A stretch of 64,000 bases of DNA from Arachis hypogaea (GCF_003086295.3 NC_092038.1:104067837-104131836), one strand, 5' to 3'; counted from the first letter of the stretch, positions 11,353 to 22,849 are shown. Translations and numbers: made by a program. The notes: generated by a model not told the origin, from the sequence alone.

Positions 11353-11802
11353 AATTTTTTATTATGTTCAGTTTTGTCTCGTAGGGAAGTAGGAGATAAA
11401 AATCAGGATGTGTTGAAAGGGCTATGATCAAGGGGGAGACTGCGCAGACATTAATTCTTTTGGGTCCCACCAAATTTTTGACCACACTCTGACCGTTTTG
11501 TTAGTTCCTCTTTGTGTAAATCACAATTCCTTTTTGTTGTCTCATCAAATATTGTTGGAAGAGGTTATTGTCAAATTAAATCTTTTCCCTATTCTCATCC
11601 CTTGATTTTAGGAAACAACCTTTCAGTTTTGATTTCAAATAATAGAAAACCTCCCTTGGTTAATAACCGCTCATTAATGGTCATTAACTCCCTCCAATTC
11701 TCTCACCATTCAACATTTAATGCGTCCCTAACCTCCCACATCTCTCCACTCAATTCGGTTTTCTCTTCAGCTTACCCCTTCCACTTCTCTATATTCATTA
11801 TC
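11353..11802 (+). other. C2 spacer between pol and the env-position ORF
   Basis: Holds a polypurine-tract-like motif GATCAAGGGGGAGAC at 11426-11440 about 75 bases after the pol stop. The rest is pyrimidine-rich leader-like sequence. The frame is open from 11512 but without convincing coding content before the ATG at 11803. Confidence 0.55.
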
Positions 11803-13213
11803 ATGAAAAAGAAAACTGCTCCAAGGAAAAGAGAACGAATTCTCCTCTCCCAAAAACCTTCCACTCCTCAAACCCACACTCATATACACATTCATTCTAC
11901 TTCTTCATCTTCTCCCTTACCACCATCCAAGCACACAGACACCATGAGGAGAAAAGTAATAGCAACGAAGACTTCTTCAAGGAAAAGGAAGGAGAAGGCA
12001 CCCGTGGCTGAAGAAGAAGAAGAATCCCACACTTCACCTCCTCCATAACCGCCGCCATTACCACCGAAGAAGACCACCTCTAGACGCAGTTCACAAAAGA
12101 CCAAAAGCTTTGTGTTACACAACACGAGGGAACCGGCCAACTTGGAATCACTGGAATTCAAAAATAAGTACAATAACCTTCATTCATATTATGACCCAGC
12201 CAGATTCAATTCGTGTGCCTCCTACGAGTTCCACAAGGAAGTACTGGAGCAGTGCCACCTTTGTGCCACCTACCTAGTAAATTTGGACTCACTCACAGCC
12301 AGAGGAATCAACATTTCTCATTTGTTTGAGAATATGAAATGGACTTCTCTACTCCATATTCAGAAACATGTTTACCCTGGATTGGTACGAAAATTTTGTG
12401 AGACTGATCGATGGTACCATTCATTCTTATGTAAAGAGGGTATACATGACTTTGAACTCAGAGACCATCAACGTTGCCCTAGGCTACACAGATGAGGGAC
12501 CAAGAGCATACATGTCTGACAAATGGGACTCTCAGATTGGAGTTACTCAATAGATTACCCTGCAACACATTTGTGCAAACTTATCTGGCTTGGATGGCAC
12601 TATCCCCACTCACAAGGCACTTGGTCCTATAAACTCATTGCTACACAGGATCATCACTTATATTTTAACTCCTCAAAGTGGTTCACATAATAGAGTAACT
12701 ATTTCTGACTCTCTTGTACTTTTTGCTCTTGTTACTTCTACTCCTATCTCATTTGGATACCTTATGATATGGCACATGTGGGAATCTGTCAAAAGGACCA
12801 AAATGAAAAATTTACCTTATGGCATATTTCTCACCATTATTTATGAATATTTTAAATTTGATTTAACAAATGAAGCTGTAGAGAATAATGTCTCAATGAT
12901 TAAAGGAGGAGGAGCTGTGAAGGGCACCAAAGGGAAGAAATCTATACCCTCGAACAGTGAGTTTGAGAGTCGGCCACCTGAGTCCTCTAAGACAGCAAAA
13001 TCGATCAAGGAAATTCTTACTGAATTCTCTAACATGTCCAAGCTCATGGTGCAATCATACAAGGAAGCCCGCAAGCTAGCCTATGAAAACAAAAGGGCTT
13101 GGGTAAAGTGTATAGACAAGGTGGGTCTAATATTACAGAGTTTTGAGGAGGAGATGGATGCTGCCAGTGATGATGAGATAGATGGCTCTGAGTACAATTT
13201 ATCTGATGATTGA
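11803..13213 (+). pseudogene. C2 env-position ORF (Sirevirus 'env-like'), broken
   Basis: From ATG 11803: a very basic N-terminus (MKKKTAPRKRER), a Pro/Ser/His-rich segment, then KVIATKTSSRKRKEK and an acidic run. TAA at 12046 interrupts it; the same frame continues with FKNKYNNLHSYYD. Near 12390 the frame shifts and runs through LGYTDEGPRAYMSDKWD, a TAG at 12551, and 207 more residues ending in an acidic tail. No signal peptide or membrane anchor is visible, so 'env' describes position only. The middle (EF/KF..N..VKGKY-like region) resembles the plant-transposon-protein domain of the gypsy ORF2s here. One frameshift and two stops make it non-functional. Confidence 0.7.
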
Positions 13214-14139
13214 TCATTTTTTATTTGATATTGGCTTGTTTTGGCTCAATCTGATATTGTAGTAGTTTGCTTGGATACTTTAGACCTATGACACTGTGAT
13301 AAACTCTTAGTATTTTGGTTATACTTTGGATATTTTGCTTCCAATGTCAATATTTTTGCAGCTGCCCCTTGATGACAAAAGGGGGAGACATGGCTGAGAA
13401 ATTGAAATTAAGAAAACAGGGGAAGAAAACAGGGGATGAAATCCTTTGTGGATTTATGATCACCCTTGTTTTACTTACTTGTTGTGGTGATCAGCTTGAT
13501 ACTTGTGATACAGTTGTAGATATGCCTGCTGTGTTTTGGATTAGAAATATGTATTTGATTTATCTTGATTTATCTTATAGATGCATTTCATTTACCTTGG
13601 TGAATATGTTTGCTGTTTTGGATAAGGAATATTTTATTTTTGGCAGTTTCTTGAAGCTGTGATATGTAAATAAATCCTGATAGTTGCTATGTTTTGAGAT
13701 GATCATGCTTGATTAAAAATATTTCTTGCTCTGATTATTTTGTTCTTATATGTTGTTTGGAAAATTTTTTTGAACAAATTGAATAGCAACCTCTTGAAAC
13801 ATCAAAACATTTTTTTGTTGATATGTACTCAATTGCATTGGGAGAGTTTGAGCAGAAAATCAATTTATGATAACAAATGAGTTTTGTTTATCACTACAAA
13901 TCTGCTCATAAATTAAGCCATTCAACATCCTACATATAATATGTTGAATAACATTGTTGCTTTAGACTTGATAAAAATTGTTACAGGTATAAAGATTCCC
14001 TTGGTAAAATAGCATACATTAAGGGGGAGCCATATAACAATTGGAAAGGAAGGAATCCAAGTATTCAAAAGGGAGTAATCTAAATTTTGAATCTCTTTCC
14101 ATTTCAATTTTTAATAATGTTTGTCATCAAGCAGGAGAT
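13214..14139 (+). other. C2 3' non-coding region with repeated polypurine motifs
   Basis: Polypurine-like motifs occur at 13371-13389 (GATGACAAAAGGGGGAGAC), 14017-14030 (CATTAAGGGGGAGC) and, directly before the LTR, 14124-14139 (GTCATCAAGCAGGAGA). An open frame at 13315-13662 spans the first motif and has no recognised domain; I treat it as chance. Confidence 0.6.
14124..14139 (+). promoter_or_regulatory. C2 polypurine tract next to the 3' LTR
   Basis: GTCATCAAGCAGGAGA lies immediately before TGATGAG. Sirevirus PPTs have the form ATCAAAAGGGGGAGA; this copy is degenerate (GCAGG for GGGGG). Confidence 0.6.
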
Positions 14140-16080
14140 TGATGAGTTTGGAAAACTCTAAGTTAATATTAGTGATGACAAAACATTATTAATATAATTA
14201 TTTACAAAATTATTAATTTCATCTTAATTCATACTTGTTTAATTAATAATTTTGTTGGTGTAGATTTTGCTATTGGGCCGGAAAAATAGCAAGCCCAAGA
14301 TGTTGGAAGTGAATCAACCTTGATTTCAAAAATTGTTAAGTGTTGTGGCTGAAGCAATTTTTGATTATTGGGTCAAATTGATTTAAACAAGCCTAAATTA
14401 AAAATTAATATTCAGCATTGATACAAAATTCCTTTGATTCTTATGGCTGAATTGATTGTTATGTTATTTAGGTCAGAATTCAATCATTACTATGAGCCCA
14501 AATTATTTTGCTTGCTTGGTCCGAAACCAATTGAGAGAGAAAGCAAATGTTTTTGCTTCATGCTTCCAACGGATTCCATTTCCATCATGTGGTGGATTTC
14601 AAAATTTTCTTTGCTTGAGTTAATTACCTTGGAAACATGAAAGAGAACATGTCAAAGTGATTTGATGGCAATTAAGTGTAGCTTACATGCTATTACACAA
14701 AGCATGGAGAGTTGCACCTAATTAATTTATTTGTGATTACACTCAAAGCTTTGCTTTTTTCACTTTCTTCCCTCTCTATTCTCTCTTCTTCTCCTTCGGT
14801 CATTCAACAAAGAAGGCATGGAAGCTAAAGCTAGCTGCCGAAAGGAAGAAGAAATAAGCAACAAGACAATTGTAATGATGGCAAGAAAAAGAAAATAAAA
14901 AGTATGTTATGGCTAAGATCTTCAACCAAGAAAGGTAGGATTTAATGAAGAGATCTCAGTCTCTCCATACCAAAAATGGAAGAGAAGATCTCGGTCAGAG
15001 GAAGAAGATCCCTGGAGGGATGGCTTGTCTTTGATTCTGCTCAACCACTAAAGGAGGTAGCTACAGTGGCTACGTGATGAAAGATGCAAAGGATAGAGCA
15101 GATGAAGCTGTCATCATCATGAAGCATCAAGGGCTAGGAGTCCATCATAGAGTGCAAGGCAAGATGGAAGGCTCGGATTGATGATTATTGGTGACCAAGG
15201 AAGAACCAAAGGTAATTGCATGTTGGTTATTGCATTCGATTACTTCTCGTCTCTCTCTGGCCGAACCGATTTGTATGAAGAAGAAGAAGATTAGCTTGGT
15301 TCTTTTGGTTTCAACCGTGGAGGCTTCTCCCTCTATAAATAAGGGAGAAAAGCTAGGGCTTGAAGCAAGGAGTGAGAGTGCAAGGCACAGTGTTCACATA
15401 GCTACCTAAGCTAACAGAAGTTCTTCTCCTTCAATGTATTCTGTTTTGTATTTTTCTGTTTAATTTTTTCTGTCTTGAGTCTCATGGAAAAAGGCAAACA
15501 GTGAGGTTTGTAAGAAAAAGCCATAGAGCAAAAAAAAGCAGAGAGTGCAAAATTAAAAGAAAAAAGCCATAGATGTCCTTAGAGGTCCTTTGTACATCTG
15601 GGTTGTGTTTTATGATTCTGTGGGAATCCCCTTGCAAGTTGGGTTAGCACTTAGCAGTTGAAAGCTTGGCAGTGACCAAGTCAAGTTCAGTCTTTGGGTT
15701 TAGATTCTGGACTTGTCTCAGATAGGAAGGGTAGTTCCTAAGGAGAATTGGTGTATGTAATCAAAGATGATTATAGTGAAATTCCATTATTGTTGTGATG
15801 GAGACTAGATGTAGGCTGCATTGCACTTAGCAGCTGAACCAGGATATATCTTGGTGTAATTCTCTCTCTCTTCTACTCCATTTCTATTTCTGCTGCACAA
15901 AAGATAAAATTGAAAAATATCTCGTGCCGGGTTATGAGATAAAAAGAAAATGTCTCGTGACTGGGTTTGAGACAAAAATAAAAAAGTCTCTAGAAGTTGT
16001 TTCAGAGACCAGCAAGTGTTATTAAGTGAAAAAGGGGCTAAGATTCAACCTCCCTTCTCTTAGCCAATGTAAAACCATCA
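14140..16080 (+). mobile_element. C2 3' LTR
   Basis: It starts TGATGAGTTTGG directly after the PPT and ends CTCTTAGCCAATGTAAAACCATCA, giving TG...CA ends and about 1.94 kb. The segment AAGGGGCTAAGATTCAACC near the end is typical of copia LTRs of this lineage. CTATAAATAAGG at about 15332-15343 is a plausible TATA box. The partner 5' LTR is missing. Confidence 0.7.
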
Positions 16081-16284
16081 TACTATTTTAAAAACAATTA
16101 TAAGAGAAACTAAAATTTTCATATTGAATAAAGATTTAATTACTCCATCGATCATAGTGACTAAATTAAAAAGGAAGAAATTTTAGGGACCTAATTAAAA
16201 ATTGAGTGAAACTATAAGAACTGACAAAATAATTAAATTTTGAATAAACCACTTACCAACTTATATTTTTTGAAAAACTTCATT
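16081..16284. other. Unassigned AT-rich junction
   Basis: Between the end of the C2 LTR and the Helitron ORF end. The Helitron 3' terminus (hairpin plus CTRR) could lie here or have been lost to the C2 insertion; I cannot identify it. Confidence 0.35.
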
Positions 16285-16350
16285 TTAAACAACATTCGAT
16301 GTCAAGTTGCAACATTCAACATCTTCATTAGCCAATAATATATTCATGAA

Positions 16351-16446
16351 TACCAATGTTACTTCCAGAAACAACTTCAGCACCAATAAATACCAACCAG
16401 AGATAAATACCAATGTTACTTCCAGAAATAACCTCAGCACCAATAA
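16351..16446 (-). repeat. 57-bp-spaced tandem duplication in the helicase
   Basis: TACCAATGTTACTTCCAGAA occurs at 16351 and again at 16408; about 38 bases are repeated with two or three differences. The spacing is 57, a multiple of three, so the peptide motif is duplicated in frame. Confidence 0.85.
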
Positions 16447-16888
16447 CGTTATCTCTAAGATCTTGAACAATGAGTCGAGTTCTATTACACAATCCATTTG
16501 CCTGATCGATGTTCCTTAACAAAATAATAGGAGCACCTTTTTTCAACTTAAGAACATGTTTTGGTATTCATGAACATGTAATTTGGTTTAAGAACTTAGT
16601 TGTCAACCAATCAACTTGAATCCCATTTTGATAATCAGTCTGACACATAGAGTCAGAACTCAAATAAACCTTTTCTAATCTAGGATAGTATCAACAACAA
16701 AATCATTTATCTGCTGTACAATATCAACAGTAGGGGCAACTATAACACGTTCTTGGAAATACAGAGCATTGTCATGGTTAACATGAATATCTAAATATAT
16801 AGCTGAAACAATATCTTGAATAGGATTATCAGTAGGAGAAATAAGAAAATCACTTGGGATGTCAACAATAATTTCATCCTCTTTTTGG

Positions 16889-16893
16889 ACCCC
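16889..16893. repeat. Target-site duplication of G1, left copy (ACCCC)
   Basis: ACCCC directly before TGACGTTAGG; the same five bases follow the right LTR at 49372-49376. Confidence 0.9.
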
Positions 16894-18347
16894 TGACGTT
16901 AGGATTTTTGCTAGTAAAGAATTTTATAAAAATATAGTAGCGTTGTAAGCATAGATTCTAAACCAACAGAAAATCCCTTCGTACAAACATTTGGTTGTCA
17001 CAAGTAACAAACCCTTGATAAAATTGATAACCGAAGTATTTAAACCTCGGGTCGTCTTCTCAAGGAATTGCAGGGAGGTGTTCTTATTATTGGTTATGCA
17101 ATGGTATATTTTGGGATTTTAAAAAGGTTTTAAGCAAGAGAAATAGATTGCAAGAATTAATAAATTAATATCTAATAGAAACTCTTGGCAATGTATGAAA
17201 ACTGGAAGTCCTATCCAGTTGTCCTTATCAATTGTGATGAGAATTAGATTTTTCTCCCACTTAGTTAACCTTTACTAAAGCAAAGGAAAGTCAAGTGGAC
17301 TAATTAGTTTGATCTTCAAGTCCTAGTCAATCCCTGTGGGAAGACTAGTTTTAGAGCAATCTAGATCAATTAGAATCTGCCAATTTCAACACTACTGAGT
17401 TCGACAACTCAAGAGTTACAAATTAATCAACCAAGGCCAAAAGGGAATAAAATCTACTTGAATGAAAATAATTTGGATAGAGCCCAAACATCAATAACAT
17501 ATAAGTCTGAAATATCTCAATTGCATTAATAAAATAAAATCAATCCAAATATGAAGAGTCATAAGCCAAATAAGCAACATCAATAATCAACAATTAAGAG
17601 AAGTAGAAATAAAAAGATATTGAACCTGATAATAAGATGAGATAAAAATATTCCTAAGTTCTAAAAATCCTAATCCTAATCCTAAGAGAGAGGAGGGAAC
17701 CTCTCTTACTAAAAACTACATCTAAATCCTAAAAGTGTGTATTTTTCCTCCTCCCTCATGAATGGGTGGATCCTTCCATTTGTAATCCTTCAATCTGTGT
17801 TCTCTGGGTTTGGATCTGGGCCAAAAAGGCCCTGAAATTGCTGAGAACAACTTCTGCAAATTCTGCAGATCGCGCACGTCACGCGGTCGCGTCATCTGGA
17901 GTGTTGCTCTTCCACGCGGTTGCGTCAGTCATGCGCCCGCGTCAGTTGTATTTCGTGAGTCACGCGTTTGCCTCATCCATGCGCTCACGTCGATCCCTTT
18001 TTGTGCGCACCACACATCCGCGTCATCCATGCGGACGCGTCACTGCCAGTTTCTTCAAAAACTCCATTTTATGCTTTCCTTCCATTTTTGTATGTCTCCT
18101 TTCCATCCTTTAAATCATTCCTACCTTAGAAGACTTGAAAATACTTAACACACAAATCACGGCATCGAATGGCAATACAAGGTAATTAAAATTAATATTT
18201 TTAAAGCCTAGGAAACATATTTTTCACATACATCACATAATAAGAAGGGAAAGTAAAACCATGCAATTTCACATGCATAAGTGGGTGAAGGATTGAATAA
18301 ATCACTTAAATTCAGCACAAAATATGTCATAAAATGTGGGTTTATCA
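16894..18347 (-). mobile_element. G1 3' LTR (left)
   Basis: 1454 bp. On the minus strand it starts TGATAAACCCACATTTTATG and ends CCTAACGTCA. It contains GC-rich ACGCGGTCGCGT-like motifs at about 17870-18045. Compared with the right LTR it lacks a 60-70 bp block (present at about 48380-48445) and an 18-bp motif unit. Confidence 0.9.
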
Positions 18348-18363
18348 ACCTCCCCACACTTAA
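18348..18363 (-). promoter_or_regulatory. G1 polypurine tract
   Basis: On the minus strand TTTAAGTGTGGGGAGGT abuts the LTR start TGATAAACC. It primes plus-strand DNA synthesis. A second TTTAAGTGTGGGGAA lies at 19222-19238. Confidence 0.8.
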
Positions 18364-19647
18364 ACAATAGCATGCCCTCATGCTAAATCCAAGAGAAAAG
18401 AGTGAAGGTGAAATAGTGGGATCGCATGCAATGCAATTTATCCTAGATGCAACTACCTAAATGAGTCATGCAAATCTAGTTACTATTCACCTATATATAA
18501 AGCTTTACATGTAGTTAAGCTAATTCACATTCTCAAGGAATCATATACGCATAGCCAACCTTAGATAATATTAAAGCATTTTTACAATTGAGATAGGTAA
18601 ATAATATATTTTTCAAACTTGCAAGGCAATTAACAATAGAAGTAGAGATATATGGTGATGAGGCATTGAACCCTCACTAGATTTTGTGTTTATTCTCTAG
18701 TCACTCAGTGCTTATTGGGTTAATCACTCTATTCTTCTTTTTATCCTTACTTTTGATAACTTTGTTCCTTATCTAACCAATCAACAATCATAGAATATAG
18801 GCATACAAAAATCATGAGGTCTTTAATTAAGGTTGTAATGGGGCCAAGGTAAAGGTAAGGGTATATGTATAAGGCTAAGTGAGCTAATTAAGTGAATCCT
18901 TGATTAGTCTAAGATCTCACCTAACATACATATTTTGTAAAGCAAAGCTTCTTTACCTATTTTCCCATATTTTTTCCACTTTTTATATTACATGCTCATA
19001 TTTTAATTTTTATTTATTTTTATCCCATGTGCATCGCTTTTTTGCATTTGGGGAAATTAATTATTATTTTATTATTATTATGATTTTTTTTCCCCTTATC
19101 GAAATACTGCACATGGTGATTTAATTATTTTGATTTCACATGAGCATGCTTCCTAAATTTTTTTTACATAACTTGTTTAATTTAATTTCCTACTTTTTCT
19201 ATCATCCCATGTTCCCGTAAAATTCCCCACACTTAAATTATACACAATTTCTATCTTAAGCTAACCAAGGATTCAACTTGAGATTTTTATTTTGTTTTTC
19301 TGCTTAAGGCTAGTAATGTGGTTGTAAAACAGAAGGGGATTAAAAAGCTCAAGGGGGCTAACAAGGATGGCATAAAAGGTAGGCTCTATTTGGGATAAGT
19401 GAGTTGATAATCAAACATGGCCTCAATCCTATCTTGGTATGTATCTATATTCTATAATTGGACATATAGATTAAAACAAAGTAAAGAACACCAGAATAAA
19501 TAAGAAGGGCAGAACACACAGGAATAAAATACTATGGTTTAAATGTAACCATACAATTAAGCTCAAAACTCACAGGCTGTGTGTTCTCAAGCTCATAAAT
19601 CATATATCAGTTATGTATGTCATGCAAGTAGAAATTAAGAGTTCCCA
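18364..19647 (-). other. G1 3' untranslated region
   Basis: AT-rich and non-coding, between the end of ORF2 and the PPT. It holds a second PPT-like motif at 19222-19238 (minus strand). The open frame 18900-19124 (+) is low-complexity. Confidence 0.6.
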
Positions 19648-20793
19648 TTACTCAAGTCGCCTGGTGCGACGGTCAGATCGCTCAAACTGCTGTTGGTGAT
19701 GGCGCTCCATCTGATCTAGGCGGTCAAAGAGGCGGTGCACCAAACGGTAGATGGGCTCAGGAGCAAGTGGGGGTGCAGTGGGTGGTGCTGGGCCATTGGA
19801 GGCAGAAGGGGTAGCTGAAGATGTGGCTGCCTCAGTAGTATCAGTGAGAAATGGAGGGCGGTAGCCGAAAGCCAGGAACTTCTGACTATGCGGGATGATC
19901 TTTCGGCACTCTGCTACGGGGGGCCTTTCATCAACAGCCTCCCAAAGAACCTCATCTCGGCGACCCAATTGAGTAATCAGGTAAGAAAAAGAGAGGGTGC
20001 CTCTAATATGGACCCTGGCCATGTAATGCCGGATGAAGCGAGGTGGATAAAGGTCCTTACCCGTCATCACACACCAGATGAAGGTAATCATGGCAGCTGG
20101 CACCTCCGTCTCATGAGTGCTCGGCATCACATAGTTGCTTAGAATCTGTTACCATAGCTGAGCCTCGTCATTCAGATATATAAGCCTGATTCCTTTGGGT
20201 ACCAATGTGCTAGTTCCCATGACCCAAGAAATAGTAGGATCAAGAGTGATGTCCTTCTTTATTGCATCTTAATCAAACTTCATAAATCTCATATCTTTCT
20301 CAGCTTTCTAGTAACCATCTGGCTGATCTGATTTAGGTGGAAGATGGAGAATTTCTTCAATTGCTTCCTCGGTGACCAGAAGCTGCTTGCCTCTAAGCTG
20401 TACTGCATCCAGGGAAGAGAGAAAGTAGTTACAGTAGAATTCTCTAACCCAGGATGAGTTGACCTCAGTTAGGTTCCTTTTCAGGAAGAGCCAGCCTCTC
20501 TGCTTGATCTGTTCTGAGGTGTATTGCTGGAGTACTTCTAGAATTTTGAGGGTCCTTTCCATGTGTAGGTTCCTGGCAGTGGCAAAGGTTAGGTATTTCA
20601 GCTCACAGTATCTGTTTGCAAATTTTACCGGGTCAGCTGAAGGTACCAACTGCTCAGCCTTTTCCTGAGGTGTAAAGTTCTTCTCCCGCCAGGAATCATC
20701 ATGTAAGATGCCAAGGATGGAACGAGAAGATTATCCTCTTTTCTATTTGCCAGTGGTGACTTTGCCCTTTCCCCTGCCTTGAGATTCAGACAT
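19648..20793 (-). pseudogene. G1 ORF2: plant-transposon-protein-like, broken
   Basis: ATG at 20793 opens MSESQGRGKGKVTTGK. Pieces follow in shifting frames: one ends near 20625; 20308-20649 gives KYLTFATARNLHMERTLKIL, QRGWLFLKRN, WVREFYCNYF and QLRGKQLLVTEEAIEEIL; 19648-20130 gives VPAAMITFIWCVMTGKDLY, a Pro/Ala/Thr-rich linker and a charged C-terminus (RLFDRLDQMERHHQQQF). The order (basic N-terminus, globular domain, charged helical tail) is that of the intact ORF2 in G3 and fits the putative plant transposon protein family. At least one frameshift and several stops break it. The function of the family is unknown. Confidence 0.7.
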
Positions 20794-20855
20794 CCTGAAA
20801 AGACAGAATTTCCAAGATATAATTGAGGAATAAAAGCAGGAAAACAAGTAGGCAA

Positions 20856-22085
20856 ATAACAAGATAAGGAGTAAGTGGCAAAGGATCAGTAGAAGAATGA
20901 AGCGAGTTAAGAAAATGTATATTTTGGATTGTGTTGGAGTTGAAAAGCTGAGATGAGAAATCACATTCCAAAATATGTTAGAAGTGGAAAGCTTGTTAAT
21001 TTAGGAAAAACAATTATCATGCCATGAGTGAAATTAATTTAAAGAAGTAGTGAAAAAGGGAAGTGTGAAGTTAAGAAAGTTAAAAGTGGTTAAAATTGAA
21101 AAAGAGGTTAGAAAGTGAAAATCAGTGAGTGAGTAAAAAGGAAGTCAGAGTAAGCGGCATGATGATTGGTTCCTAAGTAACAAGAATTTCACAATTTGAA
21201 GCAACAGTCAACTCATATTCAAGTAGGAAAAACAGGGTATTGATGATGATTTAGATAGATATAGAAGTAGTGAAAAGGAAAATCAAACCATCAATAAATC
21301 AATTTATTAACCAGGAGATCAAAAGTAGTAAGAATGCTGGCCCGCGCATTCAAGAATAGGTTTGGTATGTGTGGAGCAGATAAAAAATGAGAAATGCCAA
21401 AACCATTACTTGAATGCAGAAGGAAAAGTAATTTGCAGAAAATTGGGCAGTATTCCGGCTAAAATTAGATGTTCCCGGAAAACAAATAACAAGAATAAGT
21501 TCATATGAATTGAAATAAGGCTGCACAAATAGCAAGAATAAGAATGAGCAGCAAGTAACAATTAAGAGCAACATATGAACATGATGAATATCATAGCCAG
21601 AATAAATTGCAGAATAGATAAACAGATAATAGGAACGGTGCAATTATCAGGCCTAAATCCACTATCCAGATCCTAGCTACCTAACCACCTAGAATCCATT
21701 ACAACATGCATATCTAACTAACCTAATGATGAACATAAGCAGAAAAATATGCAATTAACTAGGAATTGAAAGAAGAATGGCATTCAGTGGAACCTGGTAG
21801 GCGTGGGAAAGAAAGTGGGGCAGAAAGATGGCTGGGGGATGGTGGTGGTGGTTAACGCGGGGGTTGAAGGCGGCGCGGCGGGCGTGGTGGTCGCGGAGGG
21901 GGTTAGAGTGGTGGAGGGGAGAAGAAGAAAGAGAGGGAAAAGAGAGAGGGGGCGTTGCAGTGGGGTCTGGGTGGTCGTCGGAGGTTCGGCGGCGAAGGAC
22001 AGAGAGAGGGGGTGGTTGCAGGGAAGAGGAAGAAGAAAGGGGTTGGGGGCGTGCGATTGGTAGGGTTCGTGTCACAGGAGGTTAA
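20856..22085 (-). other. G1 leader of ORF2
   Basis: AT-rich in 20860-21780, then a G-rich block on the plus strand (21800-22060), which is C/T-rich when read as element RNA. Long frames in the block are compositional and have no domain. Confidence 0.5.
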
Positions 22086-22680
22086 TAATTTGCAATCCAC
22101 GCGATCGTGTGGAGCATGCGGTCGCGTGGCTGGTGTGGAATGGGGTTGACGCGGATGCGTGGTTGATGCAATCGCGTGGGTTGGGTGTAAGATAGGTGAC
22201 GCGAACGCATGTAGCACGCGACCGCGTCGCTGGAATTTGTGCTAGACACACGATTCCAGCGTCATTTTAGCGCAACTCTCTGTTTGATATAGGGGGTCAA
22301 AATATCCATGCGACGCGATCGCATCGCTCACGCTTTCGTGTGGGATGGGTGTTGTGTAAGTGACGCGTTCGCGTCAGGGACGCGCACGCGTGGGTGTTTT
22401 GTGCTAAACGCACACTAGCCACGTAATTCCAGCCCAACTTTCTGGGCGTTGGATCTTTACACCGATATCCAGATCATGCGTTCGCGTAAGTGACGCGGAT
22501 GCGTGGGAGGTATTTTCCGCAAATGACACGATCGCGTGGGGCACGCGGTCGCGTGGAACAATTTGGATCCAAAGGCATACTTCCAGCCTTGCTTCAGCAT
22601 AACTCTCTGTTCACTTTCCTTTTCTTTTACTGCACGTGTGACGCGGACGCATCAGCGACGCTGTCGCGTCGCGTGCTCTC
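22086..22680. repeat. G1 array of ACGCG-N2-CGCGT GC-rich motifs
   Basis: About ten or more near-palindromic units such as CACGCGATCGTGTG, CATGCGGTCGCGTGG, GACGCGGATGCGTGG, CACGCGACCGCGTCGC and GACGCGTTCGCGTCAGG, spaced 15-60 bases. The same unit occurs in both G1 LTRs (about 17870-18045 and 48880-49070). Confidence 0.85.
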
Positions 22681-22796
22681 TCCTCTTTTTTTTATGCAGT
22701 ATGCAGAATGCAAAATGCAGTGAATGTCATGCAAAAACATCAGGTTCAAACAAAATTCAAAAACGAAGCAAAATAGAGGGGGAACGATTATACCAT

Positions 22797-22814
22797 GGTG
22801 GGTTGTCTCCCACC
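22797..22814 (-). other. G1 hairpin after ORF1 (GGTGGG-AGACAA-CCCACC)
   Basis: A perfect 6-bp stem with loop AGACAA on the element strand, just after the ORF1 coding remains. It corresponds in position and loop to the TTGGG-AGGCAA-CCCAA hairpin after gag in G2-G4. Confidence 0.75.
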
Positions 22815-22849
22815 TAGCACTTTTAGTTAAAGTCCTTAAGTTGGACATT

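Larger units (their letters stand above)
9696..16080 (+). mobile_element. C2: 3' half of a Sirevirus-like Ty1/copia retrotransposon
   Basis: Order: reverse transcriptase, RNase H, an extra ORF in the env position, several polypurine motifs, then a 3' LTR of about 1.9 kb. Extra ORF plus multiple PPT-like copies is characteristic of the Sirevirus (SIRE/Maximus) lineage. The 5' LTR, gag, protease and integrase are absent; the break at about 9690 falls in the Pol linker before RT. No target duplication can be assigned. Confidence 0.8.
16285..16893 (-). pseudogene. H1 Helitron helicase, C-terminal fragment
   Basis: Minus-strand translation from 16893 leftward gives IPSDFLIS, YLDIHVNHDN, YFQERVIVAPT and QQINDFVV, then GAPIILLRNIDQANGLCNRTRLIV: the C-terminal half of the PIF1-like helicase of plant Helitrons. 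It continues the fragment at 49377-50126; element G1 lies between, with ACCCC duplicated at both junctions. The frame is disrupted, and a 57-bp in-frame tandem duplication repeats the GAEV(I/V)SGSNIG motif. Confidence 0.85.

Noticed and set aside
11803..13213. A true envelope glycoprotein in C2
   Set aside because: No signal peptide, transmembrane segment or cleavage site is visible; the name rests on position only.
13315..13662. 115-residue frame after the C2 env-position ORF
   Set aside because: It overlaps a polypurine motif in the 3' non-coding region and has no recognisable content.
18900..19124. Hydrophobic 74-residue frame that could be a membrane protein
   Set aside because: Poly-T/AT-rich sequence in the G1 3' UTR; not present as a frame in the element sense.
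21755..22217. Proline-, glycine- and histidine-rich open frames on both strands
   Set aside because: They arise from a G-rich low-complexity block and the CGCG array; no consistent frame or domain.
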